Below are positions 11,918-24,548 of a stretch of DNA of 64,000 nt, piece by piece. How positions within the stretch are numbered: the stretch's first letter is position 1; the number at the start of each line of letters is the position of its first letter. The notes beneath the pieces are model-generated. The model searched no databases. It was not told the DNA's origin and saw only the letters and a list, made by a program, of their open reading frames with translations. The position numbers and the translations under genes are program-made. The stretch is taken from the NCBI GenBank assembly GCA_026770025.1, contig JAMXDE010000038.1, positions 496,001 through 560,000 of the forward strand, read 5' to 3'. Source of the DNA: Craspedostauros australis. Lineage: Eukaryota > Bacillariophyta > Bacillariophyceae > Mastogloiales > Achnanthaceae.

Positions 11918-12793
11918 GATGATCGTTGGATTGAGTGTTCGTTTGTTCGTTTGGTGGGTACTTGTGTAGGATCGATGTTGTGTTTGTGATGACGCCAACA
12001 AGAAGAAAGATCTTTTGCTTGGAAACCTGCTGCTGCTGCTGCTGCTGCTGCTGCAAGTGATGATGATGCGGTGGAGCGCACGATGGCAGTTGGTGGTTGA
12101 TGGCTTTTCTGTTCTTGTTGTCAACGTGCCAACAACACATCAACAAGGAAAGATTCGTTGTTGGATTGTTGAAAACCGTGCTCACTGACGTCACGAAAGA
12201 TACAGGGAAACTGTGTGACGCTGTAGGCTGAATGAGTCAACGTAGTCGAAGACAAGCACGCGGGCCAGATGAAATGAACGAAATAGCCTAGTTAGAGCTA
12301 ATGGCCTACCATAGAAAATATTGAGACACCCTATTGATTTTAATCAAAGGGGTCCAAAATGTCGTGGTTGATACCTTCTGTGCAGTCTTGTGTTTTGCAC
12401 GGACGAAAACTGACCATCGACATCACAATTGTGTTAGCGTGGGAATTAAACCAAGACTGCCCAATGTGATCTTCCACCTCCATGCAGGAAAGCCAAGATA
12501 CACCTCCTTTATGTATGCAACGTGCTACTGTCAAGACATACTAACTGATGCATGCCACAGGATTCCAACATTGCCCTGTGCTAACATCACATTTCTCATC
12601 CAAGACCAATTGCATGCCTGCATCATCAAACAAAGATCTCCCAAGACCTCTGGTCTTGGCATGAGTGGACAGGCATGGAAAACACACCTGTGGGCGATGC
12701 ATTGCATGAAACAACTTGTCGAAACAGGCACAATCGATCATCGAACATCCTGAAGTCATGTGGGATTGCATGGTGAAAATGTGTACTACATTA
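11918..12793. other. 5' flank and gene-free stretch
   Basis: This holds the upstream region of the small plastid protein. A CAG/CTG-type run (ctgctgctg, about 12028-12053) lies about 110 bp upstream of its ATG. An open frame at 12334-12753 on the plus strand has no features I recognise and is not called as a gene. Confidence 0.45.
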
Positions 12794-13891
12794 GAGGCCT
12801 ATCGCATTTCACATTGGGAGTCCCACGGTACAAAATAACCTGATAATGACATTTTTAGAGGGGCAACATGCGAACTTCCCCCTCGGAAAGTGAAACTCGA
12901 TTGCGTTTTAGGAGCCAAAAACACAATTGAGTTTCACATTGCAGTCCCGGCAATCCAACCTTCCACGTGTTGGAACGAAAACAATGGCCAATCATTTCTC
13001 TTCATTTGCAGAAATGTTGAGTCGTCCTTGTCGTGACAATGATATTTTTTGAGATGCTAGTGATGATGAAACTAGAATTCCGAATGAGAGGTGCACGGAG
13101 CGATAGAGAGCGATTACGATGTCGAATGTGCCTGTAAGCTTCACATATAGTATCTGCGCGCAAATATAAAGCGACCCCTTCATGATCCAGCTGAGGAATA
13201 TTTGCTCATATCCTATTTCACCCGATACAACATCCGCGGCGTGTTCCTGATGCTCTGAGGACTGGTGTAGTCAGATACGACCAGGGACTTCGACCAACGC
13301 GCATTTTGCATCTTTTGGAGATCCTGACTGCCATATTGGAAGTCGTTGTTGGTCTCCAACCAACCCAACGCGCAATCGCAATAGTTCTGTGTAGACTGTG
13401 TGGAGACCTTCTATTGGACAACAAACTGCTGATCCATCTCCATGATACAGTGATCAAGAGGTCTCTGTCATCGACATTGGCAACAGAGCCTTGAATAGGT
13501 TATGAATCAGCAGGGACAAAGTGCTTGCGCATATGTTACCGGACCTCTGTTAGTAGCAAAGTTGAGACAGAAGAGATGGCAGCGAAACTCTCAGAACACG
13601 AAGCCCCCACGAGAAGAAAGAGAGATGTGCGTTGCGTGCAACTCAGAGCACACCCATTAATGATCCTATCAACCTTTGGTCTCAACAAGTGATGCGATAA
13701 CATGCAAGGAGCATTCATATCAGAGCAGTCTAAACTAGAGCTCTATTCTACAGAAGAGAAGCCGATTCAGTCATGTTGGTCGTCTTTCTGTATAGGTCAC
13801 GAACGAGTCACGAGTACCAATGTGAAATCCGAACGTGAGTGCCACATGTGACATGAACACAGGGGTGTGAATGTGAAATGCGATAGGCCTC
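12794..13891. mobile_element. TA-flanked non-autonomous DNA element (MITE-like)
   Basis: GAGGCCTATCGCATTTCACA begins the left end at 12794. Its reverse complement closes the right end at 13891, a 22-bp perfect terminal inverted repeat. Both ends are flanked by TA (12792-12793 and 13892-13893), the target preference of Tc1/mariner elements. The 1.1-kb interior carries no credible coding frame, so the element would depend on a transposase in trans. Whether the transposase at 4981-7527 serves it is unknown, because its own ends were not identified. Confidence 0.7.
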
Positions 13892-13979
13892 TATTGCCAT
13901 TCACGCTGTTCATTCTGCTCCCATTCATTCGGATGATCCATCAATAACCATAAAATCACAAAGCTTTCACTTTACAACC

Positions 13980-14015
13980 AAATACTATAACAAACAAACA
14001 AACAAACAAACAAAC
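13980..14015. repeat. (CAAA)n microsatellite
   Basis: About six copies of an acaa/caaa unit form a short simple-sequence tract just outside the MITE-like element. Confidence 0.75.
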
Positions 14016-14509
14016 TTCCTTTCCACCTATGTTTCTCCTTGTACACCTCGACGTCACACGATTTCCTCTTGAAGTCGGTCCAGGTTGCAACTTTAGAGAG
14101 TTATTGCTTGTAACTTTAAGCCATCCCCTGAACCTGTCGATGTGACACGGATTTGGGAGCCTCCCCAAAGCTTCACTGTGACATTGAATCTTGGAAGGAC
14201 CAAAATAAATCATAGTTATCATATGATGACGTCATCTAGACTGTCTAGCCTTATCTATGCTGTTGAGAAGCCTTCCTTGGTGGAAGACTATGACAATAGG
14301 AAGTTCGTTCTTATCTACTTGTTGTTCCCATTCACAGCAAACAAAAATGAATGCTCAGCGCTTCCACATGCCTGTTTGTGCTTGTTGGTATCGTTGCCTC
14401 CTACTCCGTTCCAGTGTTTCTGGCAGGCAGGTCACATGTAGCACTTGCCTTGCATGTGTTCTCACTCTAGACTTCTCCCAACCACAGCCTCAACCCTCCT
14501 CCATCCCCA

Positions 14510-14850
14510 GGCCGCCGCCAGCCCATCCACTGGCAGGCAAAGGTGACCCACGAGCGATGGCACATGGCGCTGCAACAGCGGTCTAGTCGGAACCACGCGC
14601 TTTGCGAGGAAGGAGAGCGCGATGTGATGTCCCAGCACATGCGATTCTACTGCCAAGCCCTCCAAGAGCTGCTGCCATGGCCCGTCCCCACCCACCTTCG
14701 CCAGCTCGCCCAGCAGGTCCCAACGTCGGAACCATGACAAGCAGAATGGCTCCTCACTCTGCTAAATGCCATACCCCACATCGCAGCCATCATTCCCCTG
14801 GCGCAAATAGCGTGGATGCGTCATCGCGTCTCCTAGCCCGCGAGCTGGAG
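14510..14850 (+). pseudogene. Possible protein-coding fragment, unidentified
   Basis: A GC-rich island in AT-richer surroundings encodes a frame with protein-like composition (HERWHMALQQRSSRNHALCE, LQELLPWPVPTHLRQLAQQV). It is cut by a TGA near 14735, but the same frame continues with WLLTLLNAIPHIAAIIPLAQ up to about 14830. A polypyrimidine stretch ending in ccccag precedes it at about 14505-14511 and could be an acceptor. I do not recognise the family. It could be a gene relic, a retroelement fragment or chance. Confidence 0.3.
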
Positions 14851-15981
14851 CCCTGCAGCTGACCGCATGAGCGCCGCCCTGTCTCCTTCCATTGACGTCC
14901 AGTGACGCTTAGCGTACCGTGCATGCTCTAACTACGCCTCCACTATCTCATGCACACTATCTAATACACCACAAGGACAGCGACCTACCCAACATCATTC
15001 ATTCCCGCTGGACGACTCATGTAGAATAAGCGAGGTGGCACAAAAGCACCTACAGCGAATAGTTAAAGACTATAATTTAGATGGTACAACACCAACTACA
15101 AATTTCTCCAAACCATGTCTTGACATGTGTGGAATTGCCTGTCTGAGCGTGAGGCTTGCGCAGACGCAAGGCCAGCTTCGCACATGCTGCAACTTGGCTG
15201 ACTCGAACCATTCACATCGACTATAGTCTATGGAAGAAACAAGTAAATCCAAGAACAACGAAGATGCGAATATAGTGAAAGTGTGCGTCTATGATTGGGT
15301 AAGAAATTGTCAACACCCATTTCTTCCGCGTGGAGATCTCATTTGGCGGGACTGTTGGAGTTACCTGGCATGTGAAATAGCAAAGTTGAGCGAAACTGTT
15401 CGATCCAACCAGGACTCTCTACTACACACTATTACACGGAACTACCTAAAATCCAACTAGCCTTGTCCGATTGATCCACTGGATCACAAATGCGGCGAAG
15501 GGAATCGAACGATTGTTGTTTGCAACGGATCTTTGTGCACAACACCGCAACGCACAAACGAAACGAAACGAGAAAAAAACGCACCACACACCATCCACCA
15601 TCCACAACCACAAAACAAACAAGATTGGAGAGGTCGCTCGCAGCTCATCACATCCGGTCGCGCCATCTCTTGTGCCCAACCAGACCTACTTTGCATTACC
15701 CGAGATCAAGCATCGAAGGTACTCCTATTATCCACAAGGAGCGTCAGTAGAGCACCAGGAACGGCAGTCGGCCATACCGTAGCAGAGTATCGGCAGTTTG
15801 AATAAGGGGGCCACCGCACCGGACCATCCAGCAGCAGAGCATCCATTGAGAGTTGTGATCTGTAATCTTTGATCAGCATTATATTGGTTCGCAAGCAGAT
15901 TGTGCGAAAAGTGTGGACAGCACGGATCAAGAAAGAGCCGACCAAGTGGCGTTCGAGCAGACAACGAGCATCCACCCAACA
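14851..15981. other. Gene-free stretch upstream of STT3
   Basis: No supportable gene. It presumably includes the STT3 promoter and 5' leader near its right edge. A sequence resembling a T-loop (gaatcgaac, about 15500-15510) was examined as a tRNA and does not fold. Confidence 0.4.
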
Positions 15982-18900
15982 ATGCCAGCCACCAAGATCA
16001 CAAAGACGACGACGATCCGTGGAGGATCCACCTCCACCAAGACGTCGGCGCCGGCATCCTCGTCCATCTCCGGCTTCCTCTTTGGATCCGTCTGGTTCGG
16101 CATCGCGGCGTACGCGGCCACGATCATCGTCCAGAATGCATACCAGATCCGTTTGGGTGCCATCAAGGAGTTCGGACCTGTCATCCATGAATTCGATCCT
16201 TACTTCAACTACCGTGCCACCGAGGTGAGTCATTCATTGCATTGTCTATTGTATTGTCTATTGCATGGTCCATGGGATTGTTGGGGACATGTCGTTGAAG
16301 GACTCAATGGAATCCATTCATTGCAATAATGACCCGCACAACATCATCTCACAATGTCCCGCATCCCATCTCTCATTCAAATCTTACGGCACCTATTATG
16401 CTCCAATGGCTTAATTCACACGCAACGCCCATCTTTCTATCTCTCCCTGTATGTCTCCCACACACATATCCAAACTCATATCCATACCCACACGCAACAG
16501 TACTTGTACGAACACGGGGCAAAGGAATTCTTCCAGTGGTTCGACTACATGTCCTGGTATCCGCTGGGACGCCCTGTGGGAACCACCATCTACCCTGGAA
16601 TGCAATTCACGGCCGTCTACATCAAGCGCTACCTCCTCACGGACTGGCCTCTCAATGATGTTTGCTGCTACATCCCTGCGTGGTTTGGTGCCATCGCGAC
16701 CGTCTTCGTCGGTCTCATCGCTTACGAATGCTCCGTCCCGATCAACTCCTCCAATCTGGCGCAGTGGGCCTGGGACCTCATCCAGGGAAAGAATATCGTC
16801 GAAACGCCATGCACAACACCGCCCGTCATCCTGGGTCTGCACACTCCCGCGCTGGAGAGCTGCATCTTCGCCATGGCCATGATGTCCATCGTCCCGGCAC
16901 ATCTCATGCGCAGCGTCGGTGGCGGATACGACAACGAGTCCGTCGCCGTCACGGCCATGGTCTCCACCTTCTACTTCTGGGTGCGCAGCTTGCGCAACGA
17001 ATCATCCGCGTGGATCGGCGCCATCTGCGGCCTGGCGTACTTCTACATGGTCGCCGCCTGGGGTGGCTACGTCTTCGTCCTCAACTTGATCGGTCTGCAC
17101 GCCACCATGCTCGTCCTCACGGGCCGCTTCTCCAAAAAGATATGGATGTCCTATTCCCTCTTCTACGTCGTCGGCACGTCCTTGGCGATCCAAATCCCGG
17201 TTGTGGGATGGACCCCCTTGAAGAGCCTGGAGCAGCTCGGCCCCTGCGCCGTGTTCCTGGGATACCAGCTGCTCTACTTCTGCGAGGTGGTGCGCAAGCG
17301 CAAGGAGCTGTCGCGCAAGGATGCGTGGAAGCTGCGCGTCCAGGTCTTCGGAGGAGCCTTCGTGGCGTTCTGTCTCGTCACCGCTACCGTCGCACCGAAG
17401 GGATACTTCGGACCCATCTCCTCGCGTGTGCGCGGTCTCTTCGTCAAGCACACGAAGACCGGAAACCCGTTGGTCGACAGCGTCGCCGAGCATCAACCGG
17501 CATCGTCGCAGGCCTACTTCCAGTACTTGCATCATGTCTGCTCCTTGGCGCCGATCGGGTTCCTCATGGTCATGGCCAACTTGTCGGATTCGTCGTCATT
17601 CTTGCTCATCTGGGGTTCCCTCACCTACTTCTTTTCTCACAGAATGGTGCGGCTCATCCTCCTCACAGCTCCCATCGGATCCACGTTGGGAGGTCTTGCG
17701 GCTGGTCGTCTCTTCGCATGGGCTCTCAAGCAGTGGTGGGAGAGCGACTCGGAGAATGCGGGTGACGCATCGTCGTCCAATGCAGCATCCGACGCCGCGG
17801 CAGATGAACCCACCATGACCAAGAAGCAGCGCAAGGCCGCCAAGGCCAAGCAGGTGGGCATGTCCAAGGCGAATGCCTCCAAGGGCAAGGATGATAGCCT
17901 CGAATCGCTCCAAACCGCCGTCACCGATGCCTTGGGCAGCAGCGAAGGATTGTTCGCCAAGCGCAGCGTCGCACTCCTCCTCGTCGTGTTGGGTTACATC
18001 CTCGGTGCCAACTTCAACTTCTATTGCTGGCGCATCAGCCAGGACCTCATGAACCCAACCATCATCATCAAGGCGCGCCTGCGCGACGGCACCGTCATCA
18101 AGGTCGACGACTACCGCGAGGCCTACTGGTACCTGCGCGACAACACGCCACCGGATGCCCGCATCATGGCATGGTGGGATTACGGATACCAAATCACGGC
18201 CATCGCCAACCGCACCACCCTGGCCGATGGCAACACCTGGAATCACGAGCACATCGCCTTGTTGGGCAAGGCCCTTACTGCCGAAATCAAAGAGGGGCAC
18301 GAAATCGCACGCCATCTGGCGGATTACGTCCTCATCTGGGGTGGCGGAGGTGGCGACGATCTGGCCAAGAGTCCCCACTTGGCTCGCATCGCCAATTCGG
18401 TCTACCGTGATCATTGTCCGGCAGGCGATCCGACCTGTCGCGCATTTGGTTTCGTCGTAAGTGGTTTGTAGAATTGTGTGGTGCGCAATTGTGTGGAGTT
18501 GGTGATTGGGTTGGACTGGACTGTATTGGTTGTTACCAATATTCCCTCTGTTTTGAAATCATCGTGGATCATCCTCGTGGCAGGACTCTCACCAACCTCA
18601 ATTTGCTTCGTTTGTTGCTTGTTGCTCCTCCCACTCTCAAACACAACACTCTGCATTTCTTCAACACGCTGCTCTAACACGTCTTTGAACATACTTGGAC
18701 CGAATTCGAAACCGAAAACCTGCATATTCCAATGCGTACCTACACGCTGCTATGATATCCACAGGATCGTCAAGGAACACCGTCCCCCATGATGGAGCGG
18801 TCGTTGTTGTACCAGCTCCATGGAAATCAAATCAAGCCAGGTGTCGAGGTCGACGAACGCCTCTTCCACGAGGTGTTCCGTTCCAAGTACGGCAAGGTCC

Positions 18901-19502
18901 GCGTCTACAAGATCTCCAACGTCTCGCAAGAGTCCAGAGCTTGGGTGGAGGACCCGGCCAACAGGGTCTGCGACGTGCCAGGCAGCTGGTTCTGCCCTGG
19001 AAAGTACCCACCGGGCCTTTCCGACATCCTGCAGCGTAAGAAGGACTTTGCGCAGCTCGAAGATTTCAACCGCGCCGATGCCGACGAGGAGTATCAGAAG
19101 CAATACTTCGAGGCGCTCAACAATCCGCAGAAGGCAGCCCAGCGTGCCAGAGACTTGGAGCGGGAGACAAAGCGGAAGGAGGATGACGTCAACAGCGCCG
19201 AATCTGCAGCGCAGCAGAAGAAGGACGTTGACACCATCTACAACACGTGGGAGGACACGGAGTACACCACGAAGATGTGGCAGCTCATCTCGTCCAACCA
19301 GGTCGAGGAGCTCCGACTGTGGCTGAAGGACGATCCAACCGTCGCCTTCATCCGCAGTCAGGATGGACGCGGGCCGATGTGGTGGGCGTTCGAACAGCGC
19401 AACGAAGACATCACCAAACTGCTCATGAAGTCTGGTGTCCCGCACACCGACCGAGATGCCAAGGGTCTCACGCCGGTCGACTTGCTGGAGGGAAACAAGT
19501 AG
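15982..19502 (+). CDS. STT3: Oligosaccharyltransferase catalytic subunit STT3, with ankyrin-like tail
   Basis: STT3 moves the lipid-linked glycan onto Asn-X-Ser/Thr sites in the ER membrane. I join exons 15982-16224, 16501-18456 and 18765-19502 (all phase 0), giving 978 aa. Start ATG 15982 is the first in-frame ATG. The acidic metal/glycan motif HEFDPYFNYRAT includes D72. The catalytic signature AWWDYGYQI lies at residues 638-646 (WWDYG at 639-643). Multiple membrane spans fill residues 40-560, interrupted by a Lys/Ala-rich loop (KKQRKAAKAK). Exon 3 carries the lumenal end (GSWFCPGKYPPGL, then KKDFAQLEDF). An unusual C-terminal extension follows: a charged helical stretch, then about 70 residues that read like ankyrin repeats (GPMWWAFEQRNEDITKLLMK, DRDAKGLTPVDLLE). 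The gene ends tail-to-tail with NOL6, 262 bp away. Confidence 0.93.
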
Positions 19503-19764
19503 AGCTTCCCCAGTGGCATGCCGGTCGTACAAGACAGATTGCGATGTGGTTCTCAAGTTAAATCGATCCATTGAGCTTACTAGTGCTTTACTCCAACCAC
19601 GTCAGACTCGTACGACGTTGAGATAGGGTGTAATCACATGGAATTCGATGCTGTCTATGTATGGTACTTGTGTGGCGATGCATGCGTATCACAGTCAAAG
19701 TTCAGCAGCTATTTAGCTTTGTACTGTCCATGTACACGTCCACGTACATAGCTCCATGAGAGTC

Positions 19765-22700
19765 TCACCGCTTCTGACGTTTGGGAGACTTGCTGTGTGC
19801 TCGCTTCTTACTGGTCTTGGCTGCGCCGCCATCGCCATCGCTGTCGTCGGAATCAGAATCGTCAGATGCAACATTCTTCTTCGATTTGTTCGGAGTCACC
19901 TCCGGTGTCGAATCTTCCACCATGACCTTCACCGTCGTCACGATGTTGTTGTAGTACTGCTTCATGTCACGCAGGATGTCGGACTGGCTCCGCTTGATCA
20001 TCGTGTCGGACTTCCATTCGTAAGACACCGGGTGCGCGTACTCCGATGCCATGACGGAGAATCGTTGCGATTCCGTGATCACCTTGGGACGCCACACAAC
20101 ACCAATGACTTCCGGCGACAGGTAGTTGCAAAAGAACAGCGCCAGATGTCCGAACTCGTCTTGCAGCTTGGTCATCAACTCTTCGATCGGCGTCCAATGC
20201 AGAAGGATCGTCGCGTCGTTTTGCAAATTGCGATAGCAGTTCTTCCTCAGTGGCTTGGGACCTATCAAGCATCTTGCCTGGAGACTACGCGTATACGCAG
20301 ATGCCATCGCGGTCGTTGCCGACTCTGACGGGACCAATCCCAAGGACTCTCCACCCGTCGACGAGGATACCTTGTCGAAGACAAAGTCCGGATCCACACG
20401 CATCAGGGCGCTGTAGGATTGGAACGAGGATGCCGACTCGTGGAAGATGGATTCCCATGCCGACTGTGATTCCAACGATTTCAAGCTGTTCTGCATGAGG
20501 AAGTTGTGGGATCGCTGCGCTAATGCCCTGGCACGGTACAAGACGACCCATTCCGGCGATTTGATGCTCGGAGTCCATTGGTCCTTGTTCTTTTGCTTGT
20601 CGTTGCTGCCATTGCCACTGCCACCAGCATTGGCATTGCCGGTGACATTGCCGACGTTGTTGTCATCGTCGTCCCCGTCCGCCTTGCGAATTGGTCGGTT
20701 GAAGGGCGCGATGATGTACATGGGAAGGCCAGATGGGGTGTCGGACGAAGAGTCGCCTCGGATTCTGTGGAATTGCGTCACGATGTCATCGGCATCATCC
20801 TCCGAGATGTATTCACGTGGATCCACAATCAACGGACTCTTCTCCCAATCGTGCTTCGCCAGCAGTCGCAGCCACTGCAGGAATCCCGTCGCGGCCGATG
20901 ATGGCGGTCCCAATGGTGACATGGGGTTGTCGGAGTACACCTTTGCTGCGATCAGCTCGATGATTTCGATGGAGATATGGCCGGAAAGCAAGTGTCCTGC
21001 CACCCAACGTTGCGCCAGCCGCACGACGGCGCTCGCTGACGGATGCAAGGTGTGCACGGAATGGATGGTGGCATGATGCAGCGAGGCGACGATGTGCTTC
21101 TGCTGCAGATGCAGCAAGGTGGACAGTGCTTCGGGAGTTGGCTGATAGAGATTCTGAAGGACGTTCATTTCTTGATCGGCACGCACGATCGTGCGGAAGC
21201 AGTATCCCTTGTACCCGAATTCAAAGTAGCTCGGTGTGACGACATTGTGCCCCGAAAAGCCCGGTGCGTTGCTGTCCTCAATGCCCTTGGCGACTTGCAA
21301 CAGCATGGCCGTCTTCGCAGCCCCCATCGCCTTGAAATCCGTGGGCCATTTAGATGAAGCGCCGAATCGGATCTGGATCAGAATGGGATTCGACGTGACG
21401 GCGCCGCTTACTTTCTTCTGCCCGAACGACTGTCCGCCCAAGAATGGATGAGGGAGCGGCGGGAATAGCTCGGAATACCGCAGGGCGGGAGACAGAGGTT
21501 GCACCGCGTTGATAGGAAGTGGCAAGCCTAGCGAATTGCCAGGACCTCGCTCACCTGGCAACGCCGGCTGCGAATTCTTCTTCAAGTACTCCGCCAGCGT
21601 TTCGAACGTCTTCATGAGGTTGCGGTGCGCGGAGATCGGATCGCTGTAAGGCACTTCCGTTTTGACGGTCGTCTTGACGCCATCGATGGCCGACAGGAGC
21701 TGCGGGAATGAGAATTGCACATCCGATTTGGTGTAATGCGTCTTGACGATGTGACGCACGATGCGCTGCACGATAGAACCTTGCAGTTTGTCCTCGTTTT
21801 GGTACGCGTTCGCACCACTCTCCGTCCAAATGACGGCCTGGACGATCGCGCCGTCCTTGAATCGACGCAGCTGCGCCATGTCACCCCACAGCGACACGAA
21901 GTCCTGCACCTGTTCGATTTGATCCGACGGTGGACCCCGGTCGACCAATCGTTGGCTCGTTTCCGGATCCAACGCCAATCCCAAGATGATGGAATCGGTG
22001 GCCGTTGGCGAGCGATGATAATCGACGGCATGTTTGCTTCCCTTGTTGACGGCGAACGTTGGAATGCTATCGGCGATATCCATGCTGCCATCGTTGTTGG
22101 ACGCTGCCGCACCCTTATCAAGATCACCATTCCCGGTGCTGAGCACCCGCATGCCGCGCACACGATTGTTCAATGCCCGCCGCAAGGTCCGCAGCAACCG
22201 CCGTGTCGATGCCTCCCACGTCGTCGCCTTTTGCTTGTTGCATGGAATGCGCACGTAGACATCCCACTGCTGCCAAAATCGCGATGGCGTCAAGAAGAGA
22301 CGCGTGAATGCATTCTTGGTCTGGATGTACTGCAGACTGTGCTGGGCATGCAGTTGCAGCGTGCGCATGTAGTTGGGCGAGACGAAACCCAAGTAATTGT
22401 ATGTCATTGTGGGATCCAAAAAGACCGGTCCGAGATGGTACGTGGCGGTGGATGCGTAGGCCTGCAACAACGTCTTGGGATCGTTGTCGGTCAATGGTGA
22501 TTCCTTCGTCTGCTGCTGGTACGTAGCCGCCAGCTTGGATTTGCGGATGGTCTGCTGTTCCGTCATTCCACCATCCAACGGAAGGACCAGGACGGTTCGT
22601 TTGCTGTCGCGTTCCATCTCGTGCTTGATCTCATTTTGGGAAGCGCGGAATCGATCGTCGGATTGTTGTTTGTTGTTGTTGCTGTTGGAACTGCCGAGCC

Positions 22701-23999
22701 AGCTGGTGGAGACGAGAAACTGGAGCACGATCGTCATGATCTGGACCGGCGTCATGCGGGCGTTCAAATGATGGGTGCGCAGGAGGTAGACGAGGAGCAC
22801 GCCGAAGCTTTCCTTGGACCATCCGTCATGATTCCTCCACAGACCACGTTGCAGACACCACACCTGCAGCAGAATGAGCGTCTTTGCGAGCGCGAGATGA
22901 TCCCCGAGCTCCGACAAGTTGCGATCGAGGAAGCGATGACGTGCCTGATGCGCCAATTCATGATTGTACATTTGCGATGCGAAGAGCGAGGAGAATCTGC
23001 AGGTGTCGCTGGGATTGTTGGTGATGGATGCCTTGATGTTGCATCTGTTGGGCACGAGACGCAGCTGGGGTTGGATCCAATCGATGGACTCCATGCCGAA
23101 ATGGAGGTGGATCTGAAATTTCGATCGCTTCGTGGATGATGACGATGATGGTTTGCGTTTCTTCTTCTTCTTTTCGCTGCTGTTGTTGGCATTGGGAACG
23201 AGTTGAAGGTAGGGTGCGTTGCGTCCATCGGACCCTTGTTGGAATGTGATGGTACCGAGCTGCTTTGCATGCTTTGCGAGATGCTTCGCCACCGAGTCTC
23301 TCACAATTTGGCATTTCTGCGAGTGAGAATGGAGGTGATGGGTAGATGTCGTGGTAGGAACGGAGGAGGTGGACGACGTCAGAAGCTTGCATTGGCGTGG
23401 AGCTTGCGATTCATGTTCCTTCAACAATGGTCAGGGGCGGAGTGGTGTGTTCTGCAGCAGCTTGAATAGGATTGTTGCCTGCACTCCATTCCATTTCATC
23501 CCATTTCATTCAAATGTACAGAGTCGCACAAATACTACTGCATTTCTCCACTTACATCAAAGTAGCGATGATTGAGATAATCCTTGGCACCGAACAGAGC
23601 CGATGGCAATTTGACGAAGAACGTGAAGGTCGGCAGCACATGCGCATCGCCGGACGGCTTCGTCCATCCTGCCGGTGTCTTCGTCAAGCCAAACGGCTCC
23701 ACGAGCAGCTGCTTGGCCTGCAGCTGCACGTCCATCATCTTATCGGCCTGATGCTGGCGATTGGCGCATCGAATATCGGGCATCTTGCCGATAACAGCCA
23801 GCAGCGTCTGAATGTAGGTCTGCGCATCGGCGGACCATTTGGTATCGGCCAGATGGATGTGGCATTCCGTCAGCAATTCATCGACCTGCAATCGCATCAA
23901 ATTGGATTTGTGCAGATCCACCGTGTTGGAGGCATCGATGACCTCCAGCAGATCGGCGTCGTCCGCGATGGAGCGCGGGTGTTTGGCCGTTGTCGTCAT
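19765..23999 (-). CDS. NOL6: Nucleolar protein 6 / Utp22 (Nrap family)
   Basis: This SSU-processome component acts in nucleolar pre-18S rRNA processing. The model joins 23999-23556 and 23316-19765, 1331 aa, with a 239-bp intron. The junction reads NHRYFD then KCQIVRDSVAKHLAKH, matching the conserved Nrap segment after the KDYLNHRYF motif. The start MTTTAKHPRSIADDADLLEV precedes the family N-terminal helical region (QVDELLTECHIHL). Later Nrap features include FLDPTMTYNYLGFVSPNYM, LGLALDPETSQRLVDRGPPS, SFPQLLSAIDGVKTT and LALFFCNYLSPEVIGVVWRP near the C-terminus. The C-terminus is Lys/Arg-rich (SKKRAHSKSPKRQKR), consistent with nuclear localisation. Length is close to other eukaryotic homologues. 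The open frame extends about 110 bp upstream of the acceptor as translated intron, so I do not use the apparent start at 23427. Confidence 0.92.
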
Positions 24000-24548
24000 G
24001 GTGGTAATCTACTATACTCTGCACGTATCTGTGTATCTGTATCGTATCTGTATCTGTGTTGATGATCCGTCAAGAGGACTCTTCCCATGATGATGTTGCC
24101 AACGATGTTGCCAACGATGTCGTCAACAATGTCGTGAATGACGATGATGATGATGGCGATGGATGGAACAACCCAATTTGTGATGAGGTGAATTTGGTTC
24201 CTGTTTCTTGTTTTGATTTTGTTGGTTTGCAAGCAATCCAACGAGTCGACAGGCCGGTTTTGCCATGTCGTCCGTCCATGCCACCGACATTCCTTCTCTT
24301 TGCATCGCATGACTGGATCCGACCAAACCACAACCACAGCATGACCCACACCGAAACACATGGAAGAAAAGAGTTCGCGATGGCGGCATCATCGCCAAAC
24401 AGCCGATGAAGAAGAGAAGCAGGCTCGGGTGCAAGTCCAACAAAACACCACCACACATAGCACATCATAGAATAGCATAACATAGCATACCATAGCATAA
24501 CATTGCGCAGAGTAAAAGAGACGACGAAAGCAACAAAGGACGAAGACA
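24000..24548. promoter_or_regulatory. Shared head-to-head promoter region of NOL6 and TIM17
   Basis: Only 549 bp separate the two divergent start codons. The stretch has an imperfect 12-bp tandem motif (gatgttgccaac and variants, about 24092-24140) and no credible gene. Shared regulation is inference from the arrangement. Confidence 0.5.

Noticed and set aside
12334-12753. 139-aa frame near the MITE-like element
   Set aside because: No recognisable motif or splice context, and it sits in AT-rich, repeat-bearing DNA.
15490-15570. Possible minus-strand tRNA (gaatcgaac resembling a T-loop)
   Set aside because: The bases flanking the loop do not form a 5-bp T stem, and no matching acceptor stem or anticodon arm could be found.
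23317-23427. Apparent start of NOL6 second exon at 23427
   Set aside because: There is no ATG, and protein continuity with the family places the acceptor at 23317/23316, so this part is intron.
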